64,000 bases of DNA from Limenecus sp048360435. Lineage in GTDB: Bacteria; Cyanobacteriota; Vampirovibrionia; Gastranaerophilales; Gastranaerophilaceae. Shown piece after piece: positions 8,597 to 16,408 of the stretch. Location: positions 248,001 through 312,000 of the forward strand of contig DBGCOP010000027.1 in the NCBI GenBank assembly GCA_048360435.1. Reading direction: 5' to 3'. A model generated the notes under the pieces. It had not been told where the DNA came from. It saw only the letters and a list, made by a program, of their open reading frames with translations, and ran no database searches. Every line of letters begins with the position of its first letter. Position 1 is the stretch's first letter. Both the position numbers and the translations under genes were made by a program.

Positions 8597-9428
8597 TGTT
8601 CTTTTTTAACTCCTCTGACAATTTGGCAAGTTTTTCAATTGAAAGTGTTTCCCCTCGGGTATTCTCGGGGATGTTTAGAGCGTTCAATGTTGTTGTAACA
8701 GCTTCTTTGTTGAAACCTCCATTTATCAGTGAGTTTTTCAGATTTTTTCTTCTTGTCGCAAAAGCAGCTTTTATTACTCTTTTTAAAAAAGAATAATCAT
8801 CTGTTTTAACTCTGGGGTTTTCATTCAATTTTATTCTTACCAGTGCGGAATCTACTTTGGGTGCAGGAAAAAATGAGCGTCTTCCTACCTTTTGCATCAA
8901 TTCAACATCTGCGTTAAATTGTGTGAGTATAGATAACAGCCCGTATTGTTTTGATGGTGATGATTCATTTGCTGTAAGCCTTAGAGCAACTTCCCATTGA
9001 ACCATCAAAATTATTTCAGAAATCCTTTTTCTGTTTTCGTTATTTAAATCGTCTATTTCTCCCAGCAAATGTGCTAATATCGGGCTGGTTATGTAATAAG
9101 GAATATTTGCAATGACTTTGAATGTTGTGTCTTCAAGGTCTTTTATTTCAGTTTTTAAGATGTCATTGTGTATGAGCTTGAATTTTTCTGTTTTAATATG
9201 TTGTAATGCTTCAATGGCATCTTCATCAATTTCTACTGCGTAAACTTTTTTTGCTTTTTGAACAATATTCTCTGTTACGAAACCGGCTCCCGGACCTATT
9301 TCCAGAACAGTATCATCTTCTGAGACTTCTTGAACTATACGTTCAATTACGGATTCATCAATCAAAAAATTTTGACCGAGTCTTTTTTTAGTTTTGAATA
9401 ATTTTGCTCTTAAAAAATAATCACTCAT
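8583..9428 (-). CDS. rsmA: 16S rRNA dimethyladenosine transferase
   Basis: KsgA/RsmA dimethylates two adjacent adenosines near the 3' end of 16S rRNA. It shows KKRLGQNFL near residue 14, the SAM loop EIGPGAGFVTENI, the catalytic NIPYYITSPIL, and the C-terminal FFPAPKVDSALVRI and AFATRRKNLKNSL of the family. The 281 residues are normal. It shares its promoter region with the divergent gene starting at 9452 and overlaps ispE downstream. Confidence 0.96.
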   Translation of the reverse strand: MSDYFLRAKLFKTKKRLGQNFLIDESVIERIVQEVSEDDTVLEIGPGAGFVTENIVQKAKKVYAVEIDEDAIEALQHIKTEKFKLIHNDILKTEIKDLEDTTFKVIANIPYYITSPILAHLLGEIDDLNNENRKRISEIILMVQWEVALRLTANESSPSKQYGLLSILTQFNADVELMQKVGRRSFFPAPKVDSALVRIKLNENPRVKTDDYSFLKRVIKAAFATRRKNLKNSLINGGFNKEAVTTTLNALNIPENTRGETLSIEKLAKLSEELKKNNAQN

Positions 9429-9451
9429 TTTTTTATATTACAATAAAAATT

Positions 9452-10330
9452 ATGATTATCATACCTGAATATTTAGCTATACATGAACCTGATGAAAAGC
9501 TGCTTAAGATTGTTAATGAAAAAACTTTCGATGATAAAGTTCTTTATGAAAAACAGTCTGATTTCCATAATATTAGAGTTGTTGAAAACGAGGTTGGGCG
9601 TTTTCTTCATTACAAAGATACATATCAGGCAGGCTTTATCGATACGCCGTTTTACAAGGGGAATTTGCCTTATATAAATTATTTTACGCTTCCTTATCTG
9701 ATAAATCCTGATATAAAAAATATTCTTTTGATTGGTTTTGGTACAGGCAAAATTGTTAATGATTGGGAAAAGCTTTTTGAAAACCTTGATTGCATTGATG
9801 TTGTTGATATAGAAGAAAATATATTCGGGATTGCTAAAAATTATTTTGGTTTTAAAGATTCCTCTATAACTAATTTTTATCTTCAAGACGGTCTTGTTTA
9901 TCTTAGAGAAAATACAAAAAACTACGATTTAATAGTTGTTGATGTAGCATCTGATGATGGTATTGATGATAGATTTTTGAGCAGTGAATATTTTGAATTG
10001 GTAAAAAAAGCACTTTCTCCTAAAGGTTTATTTATTTCGAATCTTTGTTCAAGTGCTGATTTTGAAAATGAAGAAAATACTTTTCTTCATTCTGTATTGG
10101 AACTTTATAAAGAAAAATTCAAACAACTTGCTGTTTTTAAAGGGAATGAATCTGACAGGGTTTATTACAAGGCTTTTTTTGATATTGATGAAAGGGTTAT
10201 CGATATCACCAATGTTATTATAATTGCTTCAAAAAATTCATTTTTCTTTGCAAAAGACTTTGACAGGTATAAAATAATTGATGTAGATATAAAAAACTAC
10301 ATGGCTGATTTATACATTAATAACATTTAA
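9452..10330 (+). CDS. spermidine synthase-like methyltransferase-fold protein
   Basis: Rossmann-fold protein resembling polyamine aminopropyltransferases. YKGNLPYINYFTLPYL is followed by the nucleotide loop LLIGFGTGKI, acidic VVDIEENI, and YDLIVVDVASDDGIDDRFLS as in SpeE. The usual GGGDG of true spermidine synthases is replaced by GFGTG and no typical substrate tyrosines can be assigned, so the reaction may differ. The start at 9452 (MIIIPEYLAIHEPDE) was chosen because the longer reading from 9404 overlaps rsmA. It lies 9 bases upstream of the gene at 10340. Confidence 0.72.
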   Translation: MIIIPEYLAIHEPDEKLLKIVNEKTFDDKVLYEKQSDFHNIRVVENEVGRFLHYKDTYQAGFIDTPFYKGNLPYINYFTLPYLINPDIKNILLIGFGTGKIVNDWEKLFENLDCIDVVDIEENIFGIAKNYFGFKDSSITNFYLQDGLVYLRENTKNYDLIVVDVASDDGIDDRFLSSEYFELVKKALSPKGLFISNLCSSADFENEENTFLHSVLELYKEKFKQLAVFKGNESDRVYYKAFFDIDERVIDITNVIIIASKNSFFFAKDFDRYKIIDVDIKNYMADLYINNI

Positions 10331-10339
10331 GGAGATACA

Positions 10340-10744
10340 ATGATTACTTTTGATAAAGTTTTAACCTCATTGGGTGTCAATCCTTTGGGTCCCAAGAAAA
10401 TCAACAGTCTTATAAAAATAGTGGATACGACAATTCCAGGGAAAAGCTATGAAGAGCTTGAAAAATTTAAAAAAGAACTTGCTGTTATTGCCAGAAAAAA
10501 CAAAGTAAGAGCTCAGATATATGATGCCAGAAGAGACTTGTCAGAGTTGCATACCGGCAGAGAAGAACAATTTTTATCTCAAATTGTTGCAGTTAAATTA
10601 AAAAGAAAAGGAAGAGAAGCTGTTTCTTTTTTTGTTAATTACTTTGGTAAGGACGGTAGACAGGAAGAAAGCTTTATAAATAGATTTTTTGCTGCTTTTC
10701 AGATTAATGCTGAGATTGCTAAAAATAAAAAAATTAAATTATAA
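10340..10744 (+). CDS. unknown basic helical protein
   Basis: Function not recognised. The 134-residue protein is rich in Lys and Arg and is predicted helical: YEELEKFKKELAVIARKNK, then KVRAQIYDARRDLSELHTGREEQFL, with a central KLKRKGREAVSFFVNYFGKDGRQEESF. No signal peptide or membrane segment. AAGGAG lies 7 bases upstream of the ATG. It is probably cotranscribed with the spermidine-synthase-like gene and directly precedes clpB. Confidence 0.68.
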   Translation: MITFDKVLTSLGVNPLGPKKINSLIKIVDTTIPGKSYEELEKFKKELAVIARKNKVRAQIYDARRDLSELHTGREEQFLSQIVAVKLKRKGREAVSFFVNYFGKDGRQEESFINRFFAAFQINAEIAKNKKIKL

Positions 10745-10765
10745 TTAATTTTATATACTTTTGGA

Positions 10766-10814
10766 AAAAACACCTTAAAATAAAAATATAAGATTTTTAT
10801 TGTGAGGTGTTTTT
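10766..10814 (+). promoter_or_regulatory. clpB leader with Shine-Dalgarno-sequestering inverted repeat
   Basis: AAAAACACCT (10766-10775) and AGGTGTTTTT (10805-10814) are perfect 10-base complements that end directly at the clpB ATG, so the AGGTG Shine-Dalgarno would be paired. The 29-base loop holds a candidate -10 TATAAG at 10787-10792. A transcript starting there would lack the left arm. This is not a CIRCE element (TTAGCACTC-N9-GAGTGCTAA is absent). Confidence 0.5.
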
Positions 10815-13421
10815 ATGATTGACTTTAATAAACTTACTAACCAAGCACAGGAAATAATGTTTTCAGCTCAGCAAATAATGGCGAAGTTTCAAAACACACA
10901 GCTTGAACCTGCGCATATTATTATGGCAATGCTTGAATCAAAAGATGGTATAGCTTCTGACTATATGGAGGCTTTGAAGCTTAACAGACCCCAGTTTGTT
11001 GATGCGGTTATGTCAGAATTGAATAACCTTCCGAGAGTTGAACAACCTGTGAATACTCAGCAGCTTTATTTATCTCAAGATACAATTAAACTGCTTGATC
11101 TTGCACAAAATGAAGCAGAAGCACTAAAAGATTCTTATATTAGTATTGAACATATTCTTCTGGCTGCTACTGCTTTTGACGGCTCAAAAGTGAAGGAGCT
11201 TTTTGAACGTTTTGGAGTAACAAGAAACAAAATACTTAATGAAATGAAAAAAATAAGAGGACAAAATAAAGTGGATTCAAAAGACTCTGAAGAAAAGTTT
11301 AAGGCACTTGAAAAATATTCTCAAAATCTTACAGAGCTTGCTAAAAGAGGTAAGCTTGATCCTGTAATCGGCAGAGATGAAGAAGTCAGACGTGTTATTC
11401 AGGTATTAAACAGAAGAACAAAAAATAATCCTGTCCTGATTGGTGAACCGGGTGTTGGTAAGACTGCTATTGTGGAAGGACTAGCTCAAAGAATAATCAG
11501 AGGAGATGTTCCTGAAAGTTTGAAAAACACACAACTCATTGCTCTTGATATGGGTGCACTGGTTGCAGGAGCTAAATTCAGGGGTGAATTTGAAGAAAGA
11601 TTAAAGGCTGTTTTGAAGGAAGTTGAAGCTTCAGACGGAGAAATCATTCTTTTTATAGACGAACTTCACACTGTTGTGGGCGCAGGTGCAACAGAAGGTT
11701 CCATGGATGCAGGTAATCTTTTGAAACCGCTTCTTGCACGAGGTGTTTTGAGAACAGTCGGTGCAACAACTATTAACGAGTACAGAAAATATATAGAAAA
11801 AGATCCTGCTCTTGCCAGACGTTTTCAGCCTGTAATGGTTGATGAACCTTCTGTCGAAGACACAATAAGCATTTTAAGAGGTTTGAAGGAACGCTATGAA
11901 GTCCACCACGGCATAAGAATTAAAGATGCTGCGCTTGTTGCTGCTGCAAAATTATCGGACAGGTATATTACAGACAGGTTCTTGCCTGATAAAGCTATTG
12001 ATCTTATCGATGAAGCTGCTTCATCTTTAAGAATAGATATCGATTCAATGCCTGAAGAGATAGATTCATTGGTCAGACAAAAAATGCAGCTGGAAATTGA
12101 AAGAAAAGCTATCCAAAAAGAAGATACCTCTGAAGAAAACAACCAGAAAATAGATAATTTGAGTAAAATTATTAATGACTTAGATGAAAAAATTAAGAAA
12201 CTTAAAACCCAGTGGGAAATGGAAAAAAGTAACATCTATGACGAAGCTGCAATAAAAGAAGAAATAGAAAAAACAAAAGCACAAATTGAACTGGCTGAAC
12301 GTGATGCAGACCTTGAAAGAGCGGCTGAACTAAAATACGGGAAATTGATTGAACTTAACAAGCGTCTTGAAAATGTTCAAAAACATGAAGGTGAAAAACA
12401 TAAAAATCAGCTATTGAAAGAAGAAGTTGATGAAGATGATATAGCTGAAGTTGTCAGCAAATGGACAGGTATTGAAGTTTCAAGACTAGTTGAAAGTGAA
12501 ATGCAAAAACTTCTTAGAATGGAAGACTCTTTGCATAAAAGGGTAATCGGCCAGGATGAGGCAGTTGAGGTTGTTTCTGATGCCATAAGACGTGCTCGTT
12601 CCGGCTTGAAAGATCCAAAACGTCCGATTGGTTCATTTATTTTTCTTGGACCGACAGGTGTAGGGAAAACCGAACTTGCAAAATCTCTTGCAGAATTTTT
12701 GTTCAATGATGAAGATGCATTGATAAGAATAGATATGTCAGAGTATATGGAAAAGCACTCTGTTGCCAGACTTGTTGGAGCACCTCCGGGTTATGTCGGA
12801 TATGATGAAGGCGGTCAGCTGACAGAAGCTGTTAGAAGAAAACCCTATTCAGTTGTGCTTTTTGATGAAATTGAAAAGGCTCATCCGGATGTGTTCAATA
12901 TAATGCTTCAAATTTTGGATGACGGTCGTTTGACTGATTCAAAAGGCAGAGTGGTTGATTTTAAGAATACACTGATTATTATGACCAGCAATATAGGAAG
13001 CAGTATTATTCTTGAAAATAGTTTGAACTCTATGCTTTCAGAAAAAGACTTTGAAGAAACAAAAGACAAGGTTATGGATTTGATGAAAGATCATTTCAAG
13101 CCGGAATTTTTAAACAGAATAGATGAAATTGTCTTCTTTAAAGCCCTTACACTTCCTCAATTGCAGGCTATTGTTGATATCTATTTTGCTAACTTAAGAA
13201 AATTGTTTGCCGAACGTGATATTAAACTTGAAATTACGGATGACGCTAAAGAACAGCTTGCTACAATTGGCTTTAATCCTGTCTATGGTGCAAGACCTCT
13301 TAAAAGAACGATAAGACAATTGGTTGAAAATCCTCTTGCCAAGAAGATTCTCGCTCAAGAATTTAAAGAAGGTGATACGATTACGGTTGATGCTGACGGA
13401 GATGAGATTATCTTCAAATAA
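10815..13421 (+). CDS. clpB: ClpB disaggregase
   Basis: Hexameric AAA+ chaperone that rescues aggregated proteins with DnaK. Domains in order: N-domain repeats (1-150), first AAA+ with Walker A GEPGVGKT (210-217) and Walker B ILFIDELHT, the coiled-coil M-domain (about 400-525), and second AAA+ with GPTGVGKT (612-619) and VVLFDEIEKAHPDV. At 868 residues it is full length. The M-domain distinguishes it from ClpA and ClpC. Its leader contains an inverted repeat that covers the Shine-Dalgarno site, a possible heat-responsive control. Confidence 0.97.
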   Translation: MIDFNKLTNQAQEIMFSAQQIMAKFQNTQLEPAHIIMAMLESKDGIASDYMEALKLNRPQFVDAVMSELNNLPRVEQPVNTQQLYLSQDTIKLLDLAQNEAEALKDSYISIEHILLAATAFDGSKVKELFERFGVTRNKILNEMKKIRGQNKVDSKDSEEKFKALEKYSQNLTELAKRGKLDPVIGRDEEVRRVIQVLNRRTKNNPVLIGEPGVGKTAIVEGLAQRIIRGDVPESLKNTQLIALDMGALVAGAKFRGEFEERLKAVLKEVEASDGEIILFIDELHTVVGAGATEGSMDAGNLLKPLLARGVLRTVGATTINEYRKYIEKDPALARRFQPVMVDEPSVEDTISILRGLKERYEVHHGIRIKDAALVAAAKLSDRYITDRFLPDKAIDLIDEAASSLRIDIDSMPEEIDSLVRQKMQLEIERKAIQKEDTSEENNQKIDNLSKIINDLDEKIKKLKTQWEMEKSNIYDEAAIKEEIEKTKAQIELAERDADLERAAELKYGKLIELNKRLENVQKHEGEKHKNQLLKEEVDEDDIAEVVSKWTGIEVSRLVESEMQKLLRMEDSLHKRVIGQDEAVEVVSDAIRRARSGLKDPKRPIGSFIFLGPTGVGKTELAKSLAEFLFNDEDALIRIDMSEYMEKHSVARLVGAPPGYVGYDEGGQLTEAVRRKPYSVVLFDEIEKAHPDVFNIMLQILDDGRLTDSKGRVVDFKNTLIIMTSNIGSSIILENSLNSMLSEKDFEETKDKVMDLMKDHFKPEFLNRIDEIVFFKALTLPQLQAIVDIYFANLRKLFAERDIKLEITDDAKEQLATIGFNPVYGARPLKRTIRQLVENPLAKKILAQEFKEGDTITVDADGDEIIFK

Positions 13422-13451
13422 TGTAACAATTGATAAATAATAGTAAATTTT

Positions 13452-13500
13452 TACCTTCCTTACGTTTTTATAACAATATAAATGGTGTGTAAGGAAGGTA
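13452..13500 (+). promoter_or_regulatory. 12-bp perfect inverted repeat over the Shine-Dalgarno of the 13508 gene
   Basis: TACCTTCCTTAC (13452-13463) and GTAAGGAAGGTA (13489-13500) are exact complements with a 25-base loop. The right arm is the Shine-Dalgarno region, 7 bases before the ATG at 13508. The loop contains TTTTTATAACAATATAAAT, which offers -10-like sequences. In RNA reading through from clpB the ribosome site would be fully paired; in RNA starting in the loop it would be free. Confidence 0.55.
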
Positions 13501-13507
13501 GTTTATT

Positions 13508-14137
13508 ATGACAGTTAGTGGTGTAACTAATGCCGTGCAGGCACAAAATTTGCAGTCTCCTGCTGCAACCGGTATTCAACAAGAGCAGAATCAGTATTAC
13601 ACTGAACCCGAGAAAAAATCTTCAACGGGAAAAGCCTTATTTACTCTGGCTACGCTTGGAGCAATTACATACGGGATTATTAGATATAGGAATGCAAAAG
13701 CCTTAAAACCTGTTGTTGAAAACTTTGAAAAAGCTACTAAAGATGGTGGAAAACTTTGTACCGAGTATGTTAAATCAAAGGTTAAAAACCCTGACGGAAC
13801 AATTTCTGAATCAATTACGAAATCTATAAAAACTCATTATGATAAAGATGGTAAAAAAACTGCTGAAATTATCAGTAACGTAAAAATGGGTGAACGATAT
13901 TCTGTTTTTTATGACAAAGAAGGAAATGTAATAAAAAATGTTGTCAGCCGAATGTCAACTCCTGCTGCCGGCGAAAAGTGGGCTGTTCAGCAAAGTCTGA
14001 CTAATATTTATGAACGAAATGGCAATAACGTAGTTACCAAATCAAAAATAGTTGATTACAACGGCAAAAAACCTGTTGAAATATATGCAAATACAAAAAC
14101 AGAGACTCTTAAAAAAGCTGAGTCAGAAATAATTTAG
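13508..14137 (+). CDS. unknown protein with one membrane segment
   Basis: Function not recognised. The 209 residues begin with a Gln/Ala/Ser-rich stretch (1-38), then a hydrophobic segment ALFTLATLGAITYGIIRY (about 43-60), and a C-terminal region rich in YxxxGxxxTAEI and YDKEGNVIKNV units that look like short beta repeats. No cleavable signal is obvious. The segment could anchor the protein with its repeat domain on one side. It ends with a 4-base overlap with the convergent serB. Its ribosome site is locked in the inverted repeat described separately. Confidence 0.7.
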   Translation: MTVSGVTNAVQAQNLQSPAATGIQQEQNQYYTEPEKKSSTGKALFTLATLGAITYGIIRYRNAKALKPVVENFEKATKDGGKLCTEYVKSKVKNPDGTISESITKSIKTHYDKDGKKTAEIISNVKMGERYSVFYDKEGNVIKNVVSRMSTPAAGEKWAVQQSLTNIYERNGNNVVTKSKIVDYNGKKPVEIYANTKTETLKKAESEII

Positions 14138-14757
14138 CAATATTGAAGTATTTGGGTTAAATCATGCTCATCTATTGTGACAGTTGCGGCTTCTTTTAGA
14201 ATAGGTTTTGCGCAAAAAGCAATTTTCTCTTTTGAACAGCGAAACATACTTATATCATTGGCTCCGTCACCGATTGCTATTGTATTTTCTTGTGATATAC
14301 CGAGAATTGACTGTAATTTTTTGAGCATAATTCCTTTGCTGTCTGAAAACATCATAGGGCCTCCTACTTGGCCTGTAAGAATACCGTTTTGTGAATGAAG
14401 CGTGTTTGAAAAATCCGTATCATATCCAAGTATTTTTTTTGCATATTCAGTGGCATTTTTAAAACCGCCGGAAAAACATACAACAATGTAGCCACGTTTT
14501 TTTAGTTCAGTGATTGTTTCTTTTGCTCCATTTGTGTAAGGAAGGTTTTGACAAATTTCATTCACCCTACTTTCTTTTATTCCTTTTAAAAGAGAAACAC
14601 GCTGTGTCAGGCTATCAAAGAAATCAAGCTCACCCTCCATTGCACGTTTGGTAATTGCTGCAACTTCATTTTTTAAGCCGGCTTCATCAGCTATAATTTC
14701 TATTGTTTCTCCCTGCATAAGAGTGGAGTCAAAGTCAAAGACAGCCAGTTTTTTCAT
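14134..14757 (-). CDS. serB: phosphoserine phosphatase
   Basis: HAD-family hydrolase, last step of serine synthesis. Motif I is DFDSTL with nucleophile D8 and acid/base D10, motif II is CFSGGFKN, motif III includes DSKGIMLKKL, and motif IV is AIGDGANDISMF. The 207-residue length matches the catalytic core without the ACT extension found in some SerB proteins. It starts 6 bases after the dut stop on the same strand, so dut and serB are likely cotranscribed. Confidence 0.92.
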   Translation of the reverse strand: MKKLAVFDFDSTLMQGETIEIIADEAGLKNEVAAITKRAMEGELDFFDSLTQRVSLLKGIKESRVNEICQNLPYTNGAKETITELKKRGYIVVCFSGGFKNATEYAKKILGYDTDFSNTLHSQNGILTGQVGGPMMFSDSKGIMLKKLQSILGISQENTIAIGDGANDISMFRCSKEKIAFCAKPILKEAATVTIDEHDLTQILQYC

Positions 14758-14763
14758 ATCATC

Positions 14764-15210
14764 CTATTTTCTTCCGGTGGATCCGAAACCGCCTTCGCCT
14801 CTTTGGGTTTTGCTCAATTCCTGAACCACTTCGATATCTGCTTTAGTTACAGGAGAAATTATCATTTGTGCTATTCTGTCACCATTATTTATTGTAAATT
14901 CTTTATTTGAAAGATTTACGACAGGGACACAAAGCTCACCTCTGTAATCTTCGTCAATTGTTCCTACACAGTTGATAAGCGTTATTCCGTGTTTTATTGA
15001 CATTCCTGATCTTGGTCTGACCTGTGCTTCATAGCCCTTTGGAAGTTCCATTTTTAGACCTGTCGGAACAAGCTTTCTTTCTAAAGGTTTTAAGGTAAGA
15101 GGAGTTTCCAAAAATGCACACAAGTCCATTCCTGCTGCACCTTCTGTCTGATAAGAAGGTATAGTTACTTTTTCATTAAGTTTTAGAAATTTTAATAATA
15201 TTTTGTTCAT
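14764..15210 (-). CDS. dut: dUTP diphosphatase
   Basis: Trimeric dUTPase that hydrolyses dUTP to dUMP and pyrophosphate. The five family motifs are present in order: AAGMDLCA, RPRSGMS, GTIDEDYRGE, GDRIAQMI, and the C-terminal glycine-rich RGEGGFGSTG that closes over the site. At 148 residues it is normal. It is divergent from the gene at 15387 and lies upstream of serB. Confidence 0.96.
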   Translation of the reverse strand: MNKILLKFLKLNEKVTIPSYQTEGAAGMDLCAFLETPLTLKPLERKLVPTGLKMELPKGYEAQVRPRSGMSIKHGITLINCVGTIDEDYRGELCVPVVNLSNKEFTINNGDRIAQMIISPVTKADIEVVQELSKTQRGEGGFGSTGRK

Positions 15211-15291
15211 TATTTGATTATAGTTTAGACGTTTATTTTTTACAAATATTACGATTTTGTTAACAAATATTAAGCAAAAATCTTCTTTAAG

Positions 15292-15386
15292 GCAATTTCA
15301 TTTCATAGAATGTTTTTATATAAGTGTAAGGTTAGATTTAAAGGTTAAAATCAGGTATTACCTGAGAAAAAATTTGGAGGTTGGTT
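15292..15386 (+). promoter_or_regulatory. conserved promoter-leader block of the 15387 gene
   Basis: GCAATTT (15292-15298), 12 bases, TGTTTTTATA (15311-15320), then TGTAAGGTTAG (15325-15335). The same order and 12-base spacing occur upstream of the gene at 50248. Downstream lies a small hairpin TCAGGT/ACCTGA (15351-15356, 15360-15365) and the Shine-Dalgarno GGAGG (15376-15380). TAAGGTTAG (15327-15335) and GTTGGTT (15380-15386) are complementary to AACCAACTAACCTTA at 16311-16325 just after the gene. Confidence 0.55.
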
Positions 15387-16286
15387 ATGCAAGGTATAAG
15401 CGGAATGTACGGATTTCCTAATCCTTATCAGGTTATCGCAAGTCCGACAGGTGCAGGTTTAACAAATTTAAATGCTGAATATGCAAGAGATTTTGGTCTC
15501 GGCTTAGGCAATGTATACAATCTTCCGATTGATGTTAATATGGGATTTGGCGGAGTACAAGGCGGTGCTGCTTTTGCCGGTATGGGTATGATGAACCCTT
15601 ATATGATGAATCCTTATATGATGCAGTCTATGATGTTGTCTCCAACTTACAGAAACTACATTAATATGGATTTTAAAGACCGCCTTACATATGATGCTGA
15701 CCTCAGAAACAGTGCAAGAGAAATTGATTACAATGAAAGAAAAGATGCTATGAGATATGCAGCAGCATCTGACGGATTGACAGCTGCTATCAATGAAGCT
15801 TGTATATCTCTTCAAACAGTAATAGTTGAAGGTGAATCTGACCAGATTGTAAAACAATTTGAAGGTATTGTTGATATGATTAGAAATTCTTCAGTCTACA
15901 CAAGAATGAAGGAAGAATATAAAGATCATCCGGAAGGATTGGAAAAAGCTTTAAGAAACTTTGCAAGATATCAATTCCAAGCTGCAACAGGTCAGGATTT
16001 GAAGGCAATGATTCAAGAAAACTGTGATGGTGCTCTTGCAAACTCTTTCTGGAATACAATTTCTTTTGGAAATGCACAAACTTATTCTTCAGAAGACATA
16101 ATTGCAAAAATGGAAGGTTCTCAATCACCAAAATCGCTGAAAACCAAAAAGACAGTTGGCAAAATCGGTGGTGTTACAGCAGCAGTAGGTGCAGGTGCAG
16201 CAGTTGGCTGTATCGGTGGTCCGGTAGGTGCACTTGTTGGCGCAGGTGTAGGTCTTGTTGCAGGTGTAATTGGAGCATTTTGTTAA
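15387..16286 (+). CDS. unknown protein with Met/Gly-rich N-terminus and glycine-zipper tail
   Basis: Function not recognised. The start is the ATG at 15387 with GGAGG at 6 bases; a TTG at 15381 is in frame but falls inside the spacer. Of the 299 residues, the first 90 are Gly/Met/Asn/Tyr-rich with tandem MMNPYMMNPYMM, the middle is helical and charged, and the last 40 or so are Gly/Ala/Val-rich with a G-x3-G zipper pattern, suggesting insertion in or association with a membrane. It has its own promoter and terminator. It shares its control sequences, though not its protein sequence, with the gene at 50248. Confidence 0.75.
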   Translation: MQGISGMYGFPNPYQVIASPTGAGLTNLNAEYARDFGLGLGNVYNLPIDVNMGFGGVQGGAAFAGMGMMNPYMMNPYMMQSMMLSPTYRNYINMDFKDRLTYDADLRNSAREIDYNERKDAMRYAAASDGLTAAINEACISLQTVIVEGESDQIVKQFEGIVDMIRNSSVYTRMKEEYKDHPEGLEKALRNFARYQFQAATGQDLKAMIQENCDGALANSFWNTISFGNAQTYSSEDIIAKMEGSQSPKSLKTKKTVGKIGGVTAAVGAGAAVGCIGGPVGALVGAGVGLVAGVIGAFC

Positions 16287-16310
16287 TAATTATTTTTATT
16301 TATAAATCTC

Positions 16311-16325
16311 AACCAACTAACCTTA
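16311..16325 (+). promoter_or_regulatory. 3' segment complementary to own leader
   Basis: AACCAACTAACCTTA directly precedes the terminator stem. CTAACCTTA (16317-16325) is the exact complement of TAAGGTTAG at 15327-15335, and AACCAAC (16311-16317) is the exact complement of GTTGGTT at 15380-15386 beside the start codon. The two blocks are collinear for antiparallel pairing. Confidence 0.45.
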
Positions 16326-16354
16326 AAAAGCTCTCACTTTTGTGAGAGCTTTTT
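16325..16354 (+). terminator. intrinsic terminator after the 15387 gene
   Basis: A perfect 13-base stem AAAAAGCTCTCAC / GTGAGAGCTTTTT with loop TTTT, ending in T's. It isolates the 15387 gene from the operon that starts at 16409. Confidence 0.92.
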
Positions 16355-16379
16355 AAATATATTTTGAATGTAGTATAAT
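16351..16379 (+). promoter_or_regulatory. candidate promoter of the purD-infB operon
   Basis: TATAAT at 16374-16379 with TTTTAA at 16351-16356 (17-base spacer) overlaps the tail of the preceding terminator. The ATG at 16409 follows 29 bases later with AGG at 9 bases. Confidence 0.45.
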
Positions 16380-16408
16380 ATGAAAAATACATAAATAGGT
16401 AATCATTC

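Noticed and set aside
10766..10814. CIRCE/HrcA operator before clpB
   Set aside because: The inverted repeat is AAAAACACCT/AGGTGTTTTT with a 29-base spacer, not TTAGCACTC-N9-GAGTGCTAA.
15387..16286. Annexin-like repeats in the helical middle of the protein
   Set aside because: A few residues resemble annexin spacing but the GxGT-(38)-D/E calcium motif is not present.
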